This document shows, one piece after another, positions 1-9,016 of a DNA stretch of 64,000 nt. The stretch lies in assembly GCA_965221585.1 (NCBI GenBank), contig OZ244898.1:62001-126000 (forward strand), written 5' to 3'. The number at the start of each line of letters is the position of its first letter. Positions within the stretch are counted from its first letter, which is position 1. Source of the stretch: VXYK01 sp965221585 (lineage in GTDB: Bacteria; Actinomycetota; Acidimicrobiia; Acidimicrobiales; Aldehydirespiratoraceae). The notes beneath the pieces are model-generated. The model was not told the origin of the DNA. It saw only the letters and a list, made by a program, of their open reading frames with translations, and searched no databases. Both the position numbers and the translations under genes were made by a program.

Positions 1-1
1 C

Positions 2-304
2 GGAGTGGACTGCGAGCGGTTCGAAGTTGTTGTTCAACTCATCAACCACCGCTCGCGGGAGCGTCTGGGGCTGCGGGTACAGGTGCCGGCCGACGAACCG
101 CAGGTGCCGTCGCTGTTCGACCTGTGGCCGGGCAGCGAGAACCTGGAACGTGAAGTGTTCGACCTGTTCGGTATCAACTTCGCCGGCCACCCCGATTTGA
201 GCCGAGTGCTGATGCCCGAGGACTGGGTCGGCCACCCGCTTCGCAAGGACTATTCGATAGGCGAGATCCCAGTCCAGTTCTCGGCCCAGAGCGAGCCGCG
301 ATGA
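2..304 (+). CDS. nuoC: NuoC, complex I 30 kDa subunit (first cluster, 5' truncated)
   Basis: C-terminal 100 residues of NuoC, a peripheral-arm subunit of NADH:quinone oxidoreductase. The frame is open to the left edge, so the N-terminus lies outside the window. The visible part carries the family signature EVFDLFGINFAGHPDL followed by GHPLRKDY, the usual end of the conserved NuoC core. The stop overlaps the nuoD start as ATGA (301-304), so the two are translationally coupled. nuoA and nuoB of this cluster are expected immediately to the left. Confidence 0.95.
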   Translation, partial: GVDCERFEVVVQLINHRSRERLGLRVQVPADEPQVPSLFDLWPGSENLEREVFDLFGINFAGHPDLSRVLMPEDWVGHPLRKDYSIGEIPVQFSAQSEPR

Positions 305-1569
305 GCGCGGAGCGGGTGATGCGACGCGGTGACGACTCCGCCGTGCTGCGGCTCTCCGAAGCGGAGGCTGCCCGCATCGGCGACGACGCTGCGGACCCCG
401 ACGACGATGAGCGGGTCATGCTCAACATGGGTCCCGCACACCCCTCGACCCACGGTGTTCTGCGTTTGATGCTGGAGATGGAGGGCGAGACCGTACTGCG
501 GTCCAAACCCGTGGTCGGATACCTCCACACAGGCATGGAGAAACAGGGTGAGAACCTCACCTACCTGCAGGGTTGCACCAACGTGACCCGCATGGACTAC
601 GCCTCGCCGCTCTTCAGTGAGTTGGCCTTCTCCCTCACCACCGAGAAGCTCCTCGGTGTCGAAGTCCCCGAGCGCGCCACCTGGATCCGGATGCTGATGT
701 GCGAACTCAATCGGATCTCGTCACACCTGCTGTTCCTGGCGACCAACGGCATCGACCTGGGCGCGGTCTCCATGATGATCTACGGCTGGCGCGAACGTGA
801 AGAGGTCCTGCGGTTCTTCGAGAAGGTCACCGGGCTGCGCATGAACCACAACTACATCCGTCCCGGAGGGGTTGCTGCGGACCTCCCTGACGGTTGGCGC
901 GAAGACCTGCACGAGCTGCTTGAGATGATCGAGCCGCGCCTCGACGAGTACGACGTGTTGATGACCGGCCAGCCGATCTGGCGCGAGCGCCTGCAGGGGG
1001 TCGGCGCGATCAACGCCGATGAGGCGCTGGCGCTGTCCGCCACAGGACCGCTTCTGCGCTCGACCGGCTACGCCTGGGACCTGCGTCGCGACGACCCCTA
1101 CCTCGCCTATGACCAGGTCGACTTCGACGTCATAGTCGGCACCTACGGGGACTGCTACGACCGTTACGCGATCCGCCTCAACGAGATCCGCGAATCAATC
1201 AAGATCGTGGAGCAGGTGATCGAGAAGATGCCCAGCGGCGACTACCGCCTGCAGGACAAGAAGGTCACGCCACCGCCACGGGCCCGCATCGACGAGTCGA
1301 TGGAGGCGTTGATCCACCACTTCAAGATCTTCACCGAGGGATTCAAGGTGCCCAGAGGTGAGGCCTACTGCGCGGTCGAGTCGCCGCGCGGCGAACTCGG
1401 CGTCTACATCGTCAGCGACGGCACCGGCACGCCCTACCGGATGCGTGTGCGCCCTCCCAGCTTCATCAACATCCAAACGCTGCCACACCTGATGAGCGGT
1501 GGACTGATAGCAGACGGAGTCGCAATCATCTCCAGTGTCGACCCGGTACTCGGCGAGGTCGACCGATGA
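301..1569 (+). CDS. nuoD: NuoD, complex I 49 kDa subunit (first cluster)
   Basis: 422 residues, full length for NuoD, with a short extra N-terminal segment of about 38 residues. NuoD forms the quinone-binding site with NuoB at the base of the peripheral arm. The quinone-site residues of canonical enzymes are present: the two His of HPSTHG (47 and 51), Tyr100 in RMDYAS and Asp152 in GIDLGA. The position equivalent to the methylated arginine of mitochondrial NDUFS2 (bovine mature Arg85) is Thr77 (LHTGMEK), as I recall for Thermus and mycobacteria. ATG overlaps the nuoC stop; the stop overlaps nuoE by 4 bases. This copy looks like a normal NADH-dependent enzyme, in contrast to the second nuoD at 18688. 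Confidence 0.97.
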   Translation: MSAERVMRRGDDSAVLRLSEAEAARIGDDAADPDDDERVMLNMGPAHPSTHGVLRLMLEMEGETVLRSKPVVGYLHTGMEKQGENLTYLQGCTNVTRMDYASPLFSELAFSLTTEKLLGVEVPERATWIRMLMCELNRISSHLLFLATNGIDLGAVSMMIYGWREREEVLRFFEKVTGLRMNHNYIRPGGVAADLPDGWREDLHELLEMIEPRLDEYDVLMTGQPIWRERLQGVGAINADEALALSATGPLLRSTGYAWDLRRDDPYLAYDQVDFDVIVGTYGDCYDRYAIRLNEIRESIKIVEQVIEKMPSGDYRLQDKKVTPPPRARIDESMEALIHHFKIFTEGFKVPRGEAYCAVESPRGELGVYIVSDGTGTPYRMRVRPPSFINIQTLPHLMSGGLIADGVAIISSVDPVLGEVDR

Positions 1570-2204
1570 GCTTCTTCACCTCCGCCAACCTCGAGGTGGC
1601 CCGCGAGATCATCTCCCGCTATCCGATGCCACGATCGGCGCTCATTCCGCTGCTGCATCTGGCTCAGGAACAGCATGGTTTCGTCACCGACGAGGCCATG
1701 CGCCAGATAGCTGAACTCTGCGGCACAACCCCCGCCGAGGTCAAAGGCACGGGCAGCTTCTATGAGATGTTCAAGTTCGGGCCCGTCGGCAGCTACCTGA
1801 TCAACGTCTGCACCAACATCTCCTGCATGCTGCTCGGAGGCGAGGAACTGCTCGAACACGCCCAGCAGCGCCTCGGCGTGAAGACTGGCGGAACGACCGA
1901 AGACGGCATGTTCACCCTTGAAGACGTCGAGTGCATCGCTGCCTGCACCGAGGCTCCCTGCCTGCAGGTCAACTACCGCTACCGCCTGCGAGTCAGCAAC
2001 GACGACTTCGACCAGATGATCGAAGACATCCGTGCGGGCCGCGCCGACAACGTGCCGCAGCACGGGACTCTCGCCACTGTGCGCCAGCACATCGCCTTCG
2101 ACAGGGTCGCCCAGATAGTCCCGCCCGAGCTGGCCCGTGAAGCACCCGTGTGGTTGAAGCGCAACGATGCTGCCACGACAGCCGACGGGCAGGTGGTGAG
2201 CTGA
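1566..2204 (+). CDS. nuoE: NuoE, complex I 24 kDa subunit
   Basis: 212 residues. Thioredoxin-like [2Fe-2S] protein of the NADH-input module; it carries cluster N1a next to the FMN subunit NuoF. The four cysteine ligands are visible as CTNISC (CX4C) and CIAAC (CX3C), in the family order. An N-terminal helical region (residues about 8-60) is followed by the thioredoxin-like domain. The start overlaps nuoD by ATGA and the stop overlaps the nuoF ATG as TGATG (2202-2206). Present only in the first cluster. Confidence 0.96.
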   Translation: MSFFTSANLEVAREIISRYPMPRSALIPLLHLAQEQHGFVTDEAMRQIAELCGTTPAEVKGTGSFYEMFKFGPVGSYLINVCTNISCMLLGGEELLEHAQQRLGVKTGGTTEDGMFTLEDVECIAACTEAPCLQVNYRYRLRVSNDDFDQMIEDIRAGRADNVPQHGTLATVRQHIAFDRVAQIVPPELAREAPVWLKRNDAATTADGQVVS

Positions 2205-3643
2205 TGGCCACCAACGCGCCTGCTGCCTCGAACCCGCCGGCTGCCTCCAACCAGTACATCGAACACGCCCCCGGATACGTCGACAACGAGGGTCCCAAGA
2301 TCGTCACAGGACGGTTCGGTTACGCCGACTCGTTCACCTTGGCCCGTTTCGAAGCGACCGGAGGCTACGAGGGTCTGCGCGCCGCGCTCGCCCAAAGACC
2401 TGCCGATGTCCACGATGTGGTGCGCAGCGCGACACTCCTCGGCCGCGGCGGTGCAGGGTTCCCGGCAGGTGTCAAATGGGGGTTCCTGCCACCCGGGAAG
2501 TTCCCCTACTACCTCGTCGTCAACGGCGATGAGAGCGAGCCCGGCACCTACAAGGACCGCCTGCTCATGGAGCGCGACCCGCATCAGCTCATTGAAGGTT
2601 GCCTGATCACCTGTTATGCGCTGGGGCTCAGCCAGTGCTTCCTCTACGTGCGCGGCGAGATGGCGCTCGCACAGGAACGCATCGCCGCGGCGCTGAACGA
2701 GGCCTACGAGGCCAACTATGTCGGCCGCAACATTCTCGGCAGCGACTTCTCGGTGGACATAGTGCTCACCTGGGGTGCGGGCGCATACATCGTCGGCGAG
2801 GAGACAGCGCTCATCGAGAGCCTTGAAGGCAACCGGGGCATGCCCCGGCTCAAGCCTCCCTACTTCCCGGCCGCGATCGGGCTCTACGGACAACCCACCA
2901 TCGTCAACAATGTGGAGACGCTCGCCAACGTGGGCTGGCTTATGGTCAACGGCGCGGAGCAGTACAGGAACTACGGCTCCGAGGCGTCGCCGGGGACGCG
3001 GATGTTCGCGGTCTCAGGGCATGTGCGCCGCCCTGGGGTGTATGAAGTTGAGCACGGTGTCACCACATTCCGAGAGTTGATCTACGGAGACAACTTCTGT
3101 CAGGGCATCCGAGACGGCCACGAACTGAAGATGTTCATCCCTGGCGGAGGTTCGGCGCCCTGGTTCTTCGAGGAACACCTCGACCTGCCGTTGGAGGCGG
3201 GACCCGTCGGAGCTGCCGGCTCGATGCTCGGATCGGGCGCGATCGTGGTCATGGACGACACCACCGATGCGGTCAAAGCAACCCTTCAGGTCGTCAGGTT
3301 CTTCGCCCGCGAATCCTGCGGCAAGTGCACCCCCTGCCGTGAGGGCACAACCTGGGAGGAACGGATCCTCGAACGGATCCTCAACGGAGCGGGCCGACCC
3401 AGCGACATCGACCTGCTGCTCGACATCGCCGACAACATCAGCCCCGGCCCCTATCCGGTCGCGGCGCTCGACAGCGAGGGGCTCGAAGCGGTGCCGTTCC
3501 CACCCAAACAGACGACGATCTGTCCGCTCGGTCCATCGTCGGTGGCGCCGATCGTGTCAACGGTCCGCCGCTTCCGCCACGAGTACGAAGCCAAGATCAC
3601 CAGACGCGACCCGATCCCGGTCCGGGCGGAGGTGCTGCTGTGA
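2204..3643 (+). CDS. nuoF: NuoF, complex I 51 kDa NADH/FMN subunit
   Basis: 479 residues from the ATG at 2204. An upstream in-frame start at 2150 would lie inside nuoE and is rejected; the 2204 start gives the TGATG coupling used throughout the operon. This is the site of NADH oxidation: GRGGAGFPAG (80-89) binds FMN/NADH, and ESCGKCTPC holds three ligands of cluster N3 (Cys372, 375, 378). The fourth ligand is most likely Cys440 in TTICPLG, about 62 residues on. That is some 20 residues further than in E. coli, because a Pro-rich segment (SPGPYPVAALDSEG) is inserted before it. Electrons leave through NuoE and NuoG. Confidence 0.97.
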   Translation: MATNAPAASNPPAASNQYIEHAPGYVDNEGPKIVTGRFGYADSFTLARFEATGGYEGLRAALAQRPADVHDVVRSATLLGRGGAGFPAGVKWGFLPPGKFPYYLVVNGDESEPGTYKDRLLMERDPHQLIEGCLITCYALGLSQCFLYVRGEMALAQERIAAALNEAYEANYVGRNILGSDFSVDIVLTWGAGAYIVGEETALIESLEGNRGMPRLKPPYFPAAIGLYGQPTIVNNVETLANVGWLMVNGAEQYRNYGSEASPGTRMFAVSGHVRRPGVYEVEHGVTTFRELIYGDNFCQGIRDGHELKMFIPGGGSAPWFFEEHLDLPLEAGPVGAAGSMLGSGAIVVMDDTTDAVKATLQVVRFFARESCGKCTPCREGTTWEERILERILNGAGRPSDIDLLLDIADNISPGPYPVAALDSEGLEAVPFPPKQTTICPLGPSSVAPIVSTVRRFRHEYEAKITRRDPIPVRAEVLL

Positions 3644-6123
3644 CCGACACCCAGCGCGCCGAAGAAGTCTCGACGGTCAGCGTCACCGTCGACGGCCGGC
3701 AGATCCAGGCGTACCCCGACGAGCTGCTCATCGACGCCTGCGAACGCAACGGCACCTATATCCCCAGGTTCTGCCACCACCCTCGAATGAACCCGGTGGG
3801 GATGTGCCGGATGTGTCTCGTGGAGGTCGACACCGGTCGGGGGTTCAGCCTGCAACCGAGCTGCATGGTTCCGGTGAGCGACAACATGGCGGTCGAGACC
3901 GAGACTGATGTCACCAAGAAGGCCCAGGACGGGGTGCTCGAGTTCCTGCTGATCAACCATCCCCTCGACTGCCCGGTCTGCGACAAGGGCGGCGAGTGCC
4001 CGCTGCAGGACCAGACCATGGCGTACGGCCCCGGCGAGTCCCGGTTCGTGGAGGAGAAACGCCACTTCGAGAAGCCGATACCGATCAGCGACACCGTCTA
4101 TCTGGACCGCGAGCGGTGCATCCTCTGCGACCGCTGCACCCGCTTCGCGGATGAGGTGGCCGGCGATGCGCTGATCCATTTCATGGACCGGGGGGCCGGC
4201 ACCGAGGTCAACACCTTCCCCGACGAGCCGTTCGCCTCCTATTTCTCGGGCAACACGGTGCAGATATGCCCCGTCGGGGCCCTCACCGCCAAGCCCTACC
4301 GATTCAAGGCACGCCCGTGGGACCTCAAAGAGACGATCTCCACTGCTTGGACCGATTCAGTCGGGTCTCGGATCACCGTCCAGTCCTCGCGCAACGAAGT
4401 GTTGAGAATCCTTGGGGTCGACTGCGATGCGGTCAACTGGGGTTGGCTCTCCGACAAGGAGCGTTTCGCCTTCGAGGCGCTGAACAGCGACGCTCGACTG
4501 GTCTCTCCGATGCTGCGAACGGACGGTCGACTCGAAGCGGTCGGCTGGGGAGTGGCCTTTGAACGGGTGGTCGACGCGCTCGGGGGCACCGACCCGGCAC
4601 GGATCGCAGTGATCGGCGGCGCGCGGCTCAACAACGAGGCTCAGTACGCCTGGGCGAAGCTGGCCAAGGGTGTCGTCGGCACCGACCATGTCGATGCCCA
4701 GCTAGGTGACGGACTGCCGGCCGAGGTTGTGCTCGGTCTTGGTAGGGCGACCATCGACGACGCCTGCCGGGCAGGCGGAACGATCATCCTCTGCGGTCCC
4801 GATCCGAAGGAGGATCTCGGCGCGCTGTATCTGCGCCTGCGTCATGCGGTGGTGCAGGACGGGGCGACGCTCATCGAGCTCACCCCGCAGCGCACGGGTC
4901 TGAGCAACATTGCTGCACACTCCCTGCACCCTCGTCCCGGCGAGGTCGGAGATCTGGCCGCCGCCCTGGTCGCTGCCGCGACCAACCCAGACCGCGCAGA
5001 CGGAGAAGACACCGATCCTGCTGTTCTGGCGGCAGCGCGCGATGTTTCGGGGCCGGTGACGGTGGTTGTCGGCCGGGCGTCGCTGAGCGAGTCCGCCGAT
5101 GCCACGATCGACGCCGCGGTGGCCCTGTCAGCGCTGGACGACGTTACGTTCCTGTCTGCGTTGCGACGCGGCAACATTCACGGCGCACTGGATGCCGGAC
5201 TGGCACCGGGGCTGCTCCCCGGTCGCACAACCCTGGAACAGGGCGCAGAACGACTCGCCGACATCTGGCCACGCGTGCCCGAACAGGTCGGTCACGACAC
5301 CGAAGGCATCCTGCGGGCCGCCCAAGCAGGCGAGATCGATGTGCTGATCCTGCTCGGGGCCGACCCGTTGAACGACTTCCCCGACGCAGAGCTGGCTCGT
5401 GAGGGCCTGGCCGGTGCCTCCACGGTGATTGCGGTCGACCTCTTTGGCAACGACTCGATCAGCGCCGAAGCCGACGTGATCCTGGCGGCGGCAGCTCCCA
5501 CGGAATCGTCGGGCACCTTCACCAACCTGGAGGGCCGGGTCAGCGTCGTCGAGCAGATCGTCACCGCCGCGGGAATCTCACGGCCTGACTGGATGATTGC
5601 AGCGGAGATCGCAGCCCGCCTGGGGCACGACCTCGGCGTCGACTCACCCGCAGCAATCCGGGCTGAACTGGCCACGGTCTCCGAGATCCACGCCCCGCTG
5701 GGGACCACAGCGCTCGATGATTCCCCGGTCGAGGGTGTACTGCTGGAGGGCAACGGAGACATCGGGCCACCGGAGCCGTCGGGATCTCCGAGTCCGGTCA
5801 ACGACCGCTATTCGTTGCGCCTGCTGGTTACCCGGCGGATGTACGACGACGGCACCGCCCTGCGCCACAGCCCAGCGAGCAGCGGCGGCGGCCCGTCACT
5901 CGAGTTGCGACTCAACCCGGCCGATTTCGACAAGATCGGTGTCGAAGCGGGCACCGTCGTGCGGGTCGAGTCCGCGCGGGGCCACCTCGACATGCCGGTC
6001 AGGGCCGATGCCGGCGTGCCCGTCGGTTCGGCGGCCGTGCCATGGGGCACCCCTGGCGCAGATGTCAGGCCACTGATCGACGCTGCGGCGATGGTGACCG
6101 ACGTGAGAGTGGAGCGACTGTGA
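3640..6123 (+). CDS. nuoG: NuoG, complex I 75 kDa iron-sulfur subunit
   Basis: 827 residues, GTG start overlapping the nuoF stop. It carries electrons from NuoF towards NuoI. An N-terminal ferredoxin-like [2Fe-2S] domain has Cys45, 56, 59 and 75 (FCHH, GMCRMC, SCMV). The His/Cys motif HPLDCPVCDKGGEC is the N5 ligand set, and CILCDRCTRF with CPVGAL is the N4 set. The rest is a molybdopterin-oxidoreductase-like domain without cofactor function, more diverged and rich in Ala/Asp/Gly as is usual for actinobacterial NuoG. The end overlaps nuoH by GTGA. Confidence 0.96.
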   Translation: MTDTQRAEEVSTVSVTVDGRQIQAYPDELLIDACERNGTYIPRFCHHPRMNPVGMCRMCLVEVDTGRGFSLQPSCMVPVSDNMAVETETDVTKKAQDGVLEFLLINHPLDCPVCDKGGECPLQDQTMAYGPGESRFVEEKRHFEKPIPISDTVYLDRERCILCDRCTRFADEVAGDALIHFMDRGAGTEVNTFPDEPFASYFSGNTVQICPVGALTAKPYRFKARPWDLKETISTAWTDSVGSRITVQSSRNEVLRILGVDCDAVNWGWLSDKERFAFEALNSDARLVSPMLRTDGRLEAVGWGVAFERVVDALGGTDPARIAVIGGARLNNEAQYAWAKLAKGVVGTDHVDAQLGDGLPAEVVLGLGRATIDDACRAGGTIILCGPDPKEDLGALYLRLRHAVVQDGATLIELTPQRTGLSNIAAHSLHPRPGEVGDLAAALVAAATNPDRADGEDTDPAVLAAARDVSGPVTVVVGRASLSESADATIDAAVALSALDDVTFLSALRRGNIHGALDAGLAPGLLPGRTTLEQGAERLADIWPRVPEQVGHDTEGILRAAQAGEIDVLILLGADPLNDFPDAELAREGLAGASTVIAVDLFGNDSISAEADVILAAAAPTESSGTFTNLEGRVSVVEQIVTAAGISRPDWMIAAEIAARLGHDLGVDSPAAIRAELATVSEIHAPLGTTALDDSPVEGVLLEGNGDIGPPEPSGSPSPVNDRYSLRLLVTRRMYDDGTALRHSPASSGGGPSLELRLNPADFDKIGVEAGTVVRVESARGHLDMPVRADAGVPVGSAAVPWGTPGADVRPLIDAAAMVTDVRVERL

Positions 6124-7427
6124 GGCTCGATCCGCTTCTCAACGGCCCGCTCGGTTTGAGCGAAGTCGCGGTCGTCCTGCTCAAGGTGGTTGTGGTCTTC
6201 GCGTTCCTGCTGGTCGCGGTGATGCTGAACATCTGGTTCATGCGCAAACTCATCTCCGACATGCAGAACCGGATCGGCCCCAACCTGGCGGGCCCCTGGG
6301 GAATCCTGGTGACCCTGGCGGACGGGATCAAGCTGTTCTTCAAGGAAGACCTCATCCCCGAGAAGTCCAATCGGTTCGTCTTCAAGATGGCACCGTATCT
6401 GTCGCTGATCCCTGCTTTCCTGGTGTTCGCGATAGTGCCGATCGGCGGGGACTTCAACCGCTCAGACGGTCCCAACGGTGTTGTATCGATCTTCGGACAC
6501 GACACCCTGCTGCAGGTCGCCGACCCGCCCGTCGGCATCCTCTTCTTCCTGGCGATGTCGTCGCTGGCGATCTACGGGGTGATGCTCGCAGGCTGGGGCT
6601 CCGGCTCGAAATATCCGTTGCTGGGTTCGGTGAGAGCCTCCGCACAGATGGTCAGCTACGAAGCCGCCCTGGGCCTGTCGATCGCTTCGGTCGTGCTGGT
6701 CACCGGCACTTTGTCGATGCATGAGATGGTGTTGGCACAGACCGGCGAGGGGTTCGGCGGGTTGATCCCCAACTGGAACATCATCGTCACCGGTTTCATC
6801 CCGTTCGTTGTGTTCCTGATTGCGGGTACCGCTGAACTCAACCACCCGCCCTTCGATCTGGTCGAAGCCGAACAGGAACTCGTGGGCGGTTTCCACACCG
6901 AGTACTCGTCGATCCGTTTCGCCCTGTTCTACCTGGCGGAGTTCATGAATCAGATAACCATGGGCGCGATCATCGTCACCCTCTTCCTCGGCGGACCCGC
7001 CGGCCCGGCGCTGTTCGTGCCGGAGGGTTGGTGGATCGGCGTCTTCTGGTTCTTCTTGAAGTTGATGTTCTTCCTGTTCGCGTTCGTGTGGCTGCGCGCC
7101 ACGCTGCCCCGGCTCCGCTACGACCAGTTGATGGACCTGGGTTGGAAGGTGTTGATCCCCCTGTCGCTGGGATGGTTCCTGGTTCTCGCCGGCATCCAGA
7201 CGGGTCGTGACCGTGGCTGGAGCAGCGTGGAAGTGGGTGCCTTCGCGTTGGGGTTCGGGGTCGTCTGTGCACTGTGCGGGTTGTTGCTGATGATGGCGCT
7301 GCGCGCGGCCCGCTCGGAGCGCATTGCTGATCTCGGTGGGGCCGAAGTCGCCGACGAAGGCTCCGCCGGCCCTGTCAAGACTGGTGCTGGCGAACCTACC
7401 GAAGGGGGTGTGCCGTGGCGGAGCTGA
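6120..7427 (+). CDS. nuoH: NuoH, complex I membrane subunit (first cluster)
   Basis: 435 residues from GTG 6120, which overlaps the nuoG stop (GTGA); the longer frame from 6042 lies inside nuoG and is rejected. NuoH is the membrane subunit that joins the quinone cavity to the proton-pumping arm. Several membrane segments, QNRIGPN after the first helix, and the conserved acidic loop ELNHPPFDLVEAEQEL with FHTEYS are visible. Compared with the second copy (344 residues) it has a hydrophilic C-terminal tail of about 40 residues (from AARSERIADLGG). Confidence 0.96.
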   Translation: MRLDPLLNGPLGLSEVAVVLLKVVVVFAFLLVAVMLNIWFMRKLISDMQNRIGPNLAGPWGILVTLADGIKLFFKEDLIPEKSNRFVFKMAPYLSLIPAFLVFAIVPIGGDFNRSDGPNGVVSIFGHDTLLQVADPPVGILFFLAMSSLAIYGVMLAGWGSGSKYPLLGSVRASAQMVSYEAALGLSIASVVLVTGTLSMHEMVLAQTGEGFGGLIPNWNIIVTGFIPFVVFLIAGTAELNHPPFDLVEAEQELVGGFHTEYSSIRFALFYLAEFMNQITMGAIIVTLFLGGPAGPALFVPEGWWIGVFWFFLKLMFFLFAFVWLRATLPRLRYDQLMDLGWKVLIPLSLGWFLVLAGIQTGRDRGWSSVEVGAFALGFGVVCALCGLLLMMALRAARSERIADLGGAEVADEGSAGPVKTGAGEPTEGGVPWRS

Positions 7428-8104
7428 CCGACTATCTGAAAGGCTTCGTCGTCACCTTCAAGAAGCTCTTCGAGGAGCGGGTGACCAAGGAGTACCGCGG
7501 GGGGATGGCCAAGGCGGGCCAACCCGACGAGAAGCGCCCCAAGGTCGAACGCCTGCACGGACGCCATGTCCTCAACCGGTACGAGGACGGCATGGAGAAG
7601 TGCATCGGCTGCGAACTCTGTGCCGGCGTGTGCCCAGCCAAATGCATCCATGTGCGGGGCGCCGACAACGACCCTGACAATCCGACGTCGCCCGGGGAGC
7701 GCTTCGGTTACGTATACGAGATCAACTACCTGCGCTGCATCCACTGCGACCTGTGCGTGGAGGCGTGCCCGACGCAGGCCATCACCGAGTCGAAACTGTT
7801 CGAGTTCTCCTTCACAAACCGCAACGACGCGATCTACACCCGCGACGAGCTGCTCGTCGGTGACGACGGCAGGCCTCAACAGCTTCCATGGGAGGACTGG
7901 CGTGAGGGAGAGGACGAGTTGACCTCCGGGTGGATGCGCGCCACGTCTCCGTCGGGAGACCACCGCTACGAGGGCGTCGTGCAGTGGTCCGGCGAACTCG
8001 GCTACGGAGTGCGAGCACCCGAACTCGGCCAGTCCGCCGAAAACGCAGCGGAGGACAGGGGCGCAACCGACGACAAGGGCACATCGGGCGGAGGTGACGC
8101 GTGA
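7415..8104 (+). CDS. nuoI: NuoI, complex I 23 kDa 2x[4Fe-4S] subunit (first cluster)
   Basis: 229 residues. TYKY-type ferredoxin that passes electrons through clusters N6a and N6b to NuoB. Both motifs are intact: CIGCELCAGVCP and CIHCDLCVEACP. GTG 7415 lies 13 bases inside the nuoH end and has GAAGGGGG at 7401-7408 as ribosome binding site. A long hydrophilic C-terminal extension follows residue about 160 and ends in a Gly/Asp/Glu-rich tail that is absent from the second NuoI (179 residues). Confidence 0.96.
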   Translation: MAELTDYLKGFVVTFKKLFEERVTKEYRGGMAKAGQPDEKRPKVERLHGRHVLNRYEDGMEKCIGCELCAGVCPAKCIHVRGADNDPDNPTSPGERFGYVYEINYLRCIHCDLCVEACPTQAITESKLFEFSFTNRNDAIYTRDELLVGDDGRPQQLPWEDWREGEDELTSGWMRATSPSGDHRYEGVVQWSGELGYGVRAPELGQSAENAAEDRGATDDKGTSGGGDA

Positions 8105-8703
8105 GCGAAGTGATCGTGTTCGTGGTCGCGGCGGTGATTGTGTTGAGCGGGGCCGTCGGTGTGGTCGCGTCGCGCAACCCCGTGCACTCCGCGCTGTTCC
8201 TGATCCAGACCCTGTTCGGCGTCGCGGTGCTGTTCGTGCTGCAGGAAGCACATTTTTTGGCCGCGGTCCAGATCGTGGTCTACGCCGGTGCCATCGTCAT
8301 CCTGTTTCTATTCGTCATCATGCTGCTCGGTGTTGACACAGCTGATGACTGGTCGGTGGAGCCGATCGCGGGCCAGCGCCCGCTCGCGGTCGTGGTCGGG
8401 GCCGCCCTGCTCGGCGGTGGCCTGGCACTCGTGGTGGTGGCGTCCGATGCGCTCACGGGAAGAATCACGCTCAGCGGCGAACGCGCCCTCAACAACGGGT
8501 ACACCGACATAGAACGCATCGGGCGTGTGCTGTTCACGGACTACGCGCTGTCATTCGAGATCACCGCTGCTCTGTTGACGGTGGCGGTGATCGGTGCGGT
8601 GATGTTGACCCGCAAGCTGATGCGCAGCGAAATGCTCGCCGACCTCGAAGCTGCCTCGATGGATCTACCCCCTGCTTCCCCCGACGAAGAGCTGGGGGGG
8701 TGA
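8101..8703 (+). CDS. nuoJ: NuoJ, complex I membrane subunit (first cluster)
   Basis: 200 residues, five predicted membrane helices. NuoJ lies between NuoH and the antiporter-like subunits and carries the pi-bulge helix, here around QIVVYAGAIVILFLFVIML. GTG overlaps the nuoI stop (GTGA). The acidic C-terminal tail is cytoplasmic in related proteins. It ends 6 bases before nuoK. Confidence 0.95.
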   Translation: MSEVIVFVVAAVIVLSGAVGVVASRNPVHSALFLIQTLFGVAVLFVLQEAHFLAAVQIVVYAGAIVILFLFVIMLLGVDTADDWSVEPIAGQRPLAVVVGAALLGGGLALVVVASDALTGRITLSGERALNNGYTDIERIGRVLFTDYALSFEITAALLTVAVIGAVMLTRKLMRSEMLADLEAASMDLPPASPDEELGG

Positions 8704-8709
8704 TCTTCG

Positions 8710-9015
8710 ATGGAGCTCACCAATGACTGGTATCTGCTGCTGTCGGTGGTCATGTTCATCATCGGCGCGGTGGGTCTGCTGGTTCGGCGCAACCCGCTGG
8801 TGATGTTCATGTGCGTCGAGTTGATGCTCAACGCCGTCAACGTCACCTTCGTATCGCTCGGAACGGAACTAAACGATGTCTCCGGCCAGATCGCGGTGTT
8901 CTTCGTGTTGGTTGTAGCCGCTGTCGAGGTGGTTGTCGGGCTCGCTCTGGTGGTGGCCATCAACCGGCGACGCGCCGCCGCCACTGCCGACGACATCACG
9001 GTGTTGAGGGGCTGA
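8710..9015 (+). CDS. nuoK: NuoK, complex I membrane subunit (first cluster)
   Basis: 101 residues, normal length, three membrane helices. MrpC-like subunit with the conserved glutamates of the second and third helices (CVELMLNAVN and AAVEVVVGLAL), which belong to the proton-transfer axis. The ATG is preceded by a run of G at 8695-8700, nine bases away. Confidence 0.95.
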   Translation: MELTNDWYLLLSVVMFIIGAVGLLVRRNPLVMFMCVELMLNAVNVTFVSLGTELNDVSGQIAVFFVLVVAAVEVVVGLALVVAINRRRAAATADDITVLRG

Positions 9016-9016
9016 G

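Noticed and set aside
1..304. First nuo cluster lacking nuoA and nuoB
   Set aside because: The window simply begins inside nuoC; absence cannot be inferred.
7118..8251. Minus-strand frame of 377 codons opposite nuoH-nuoI
   Set aside because: Arg/Pro/Ser-rich shadow of the sense genes, no start signals.
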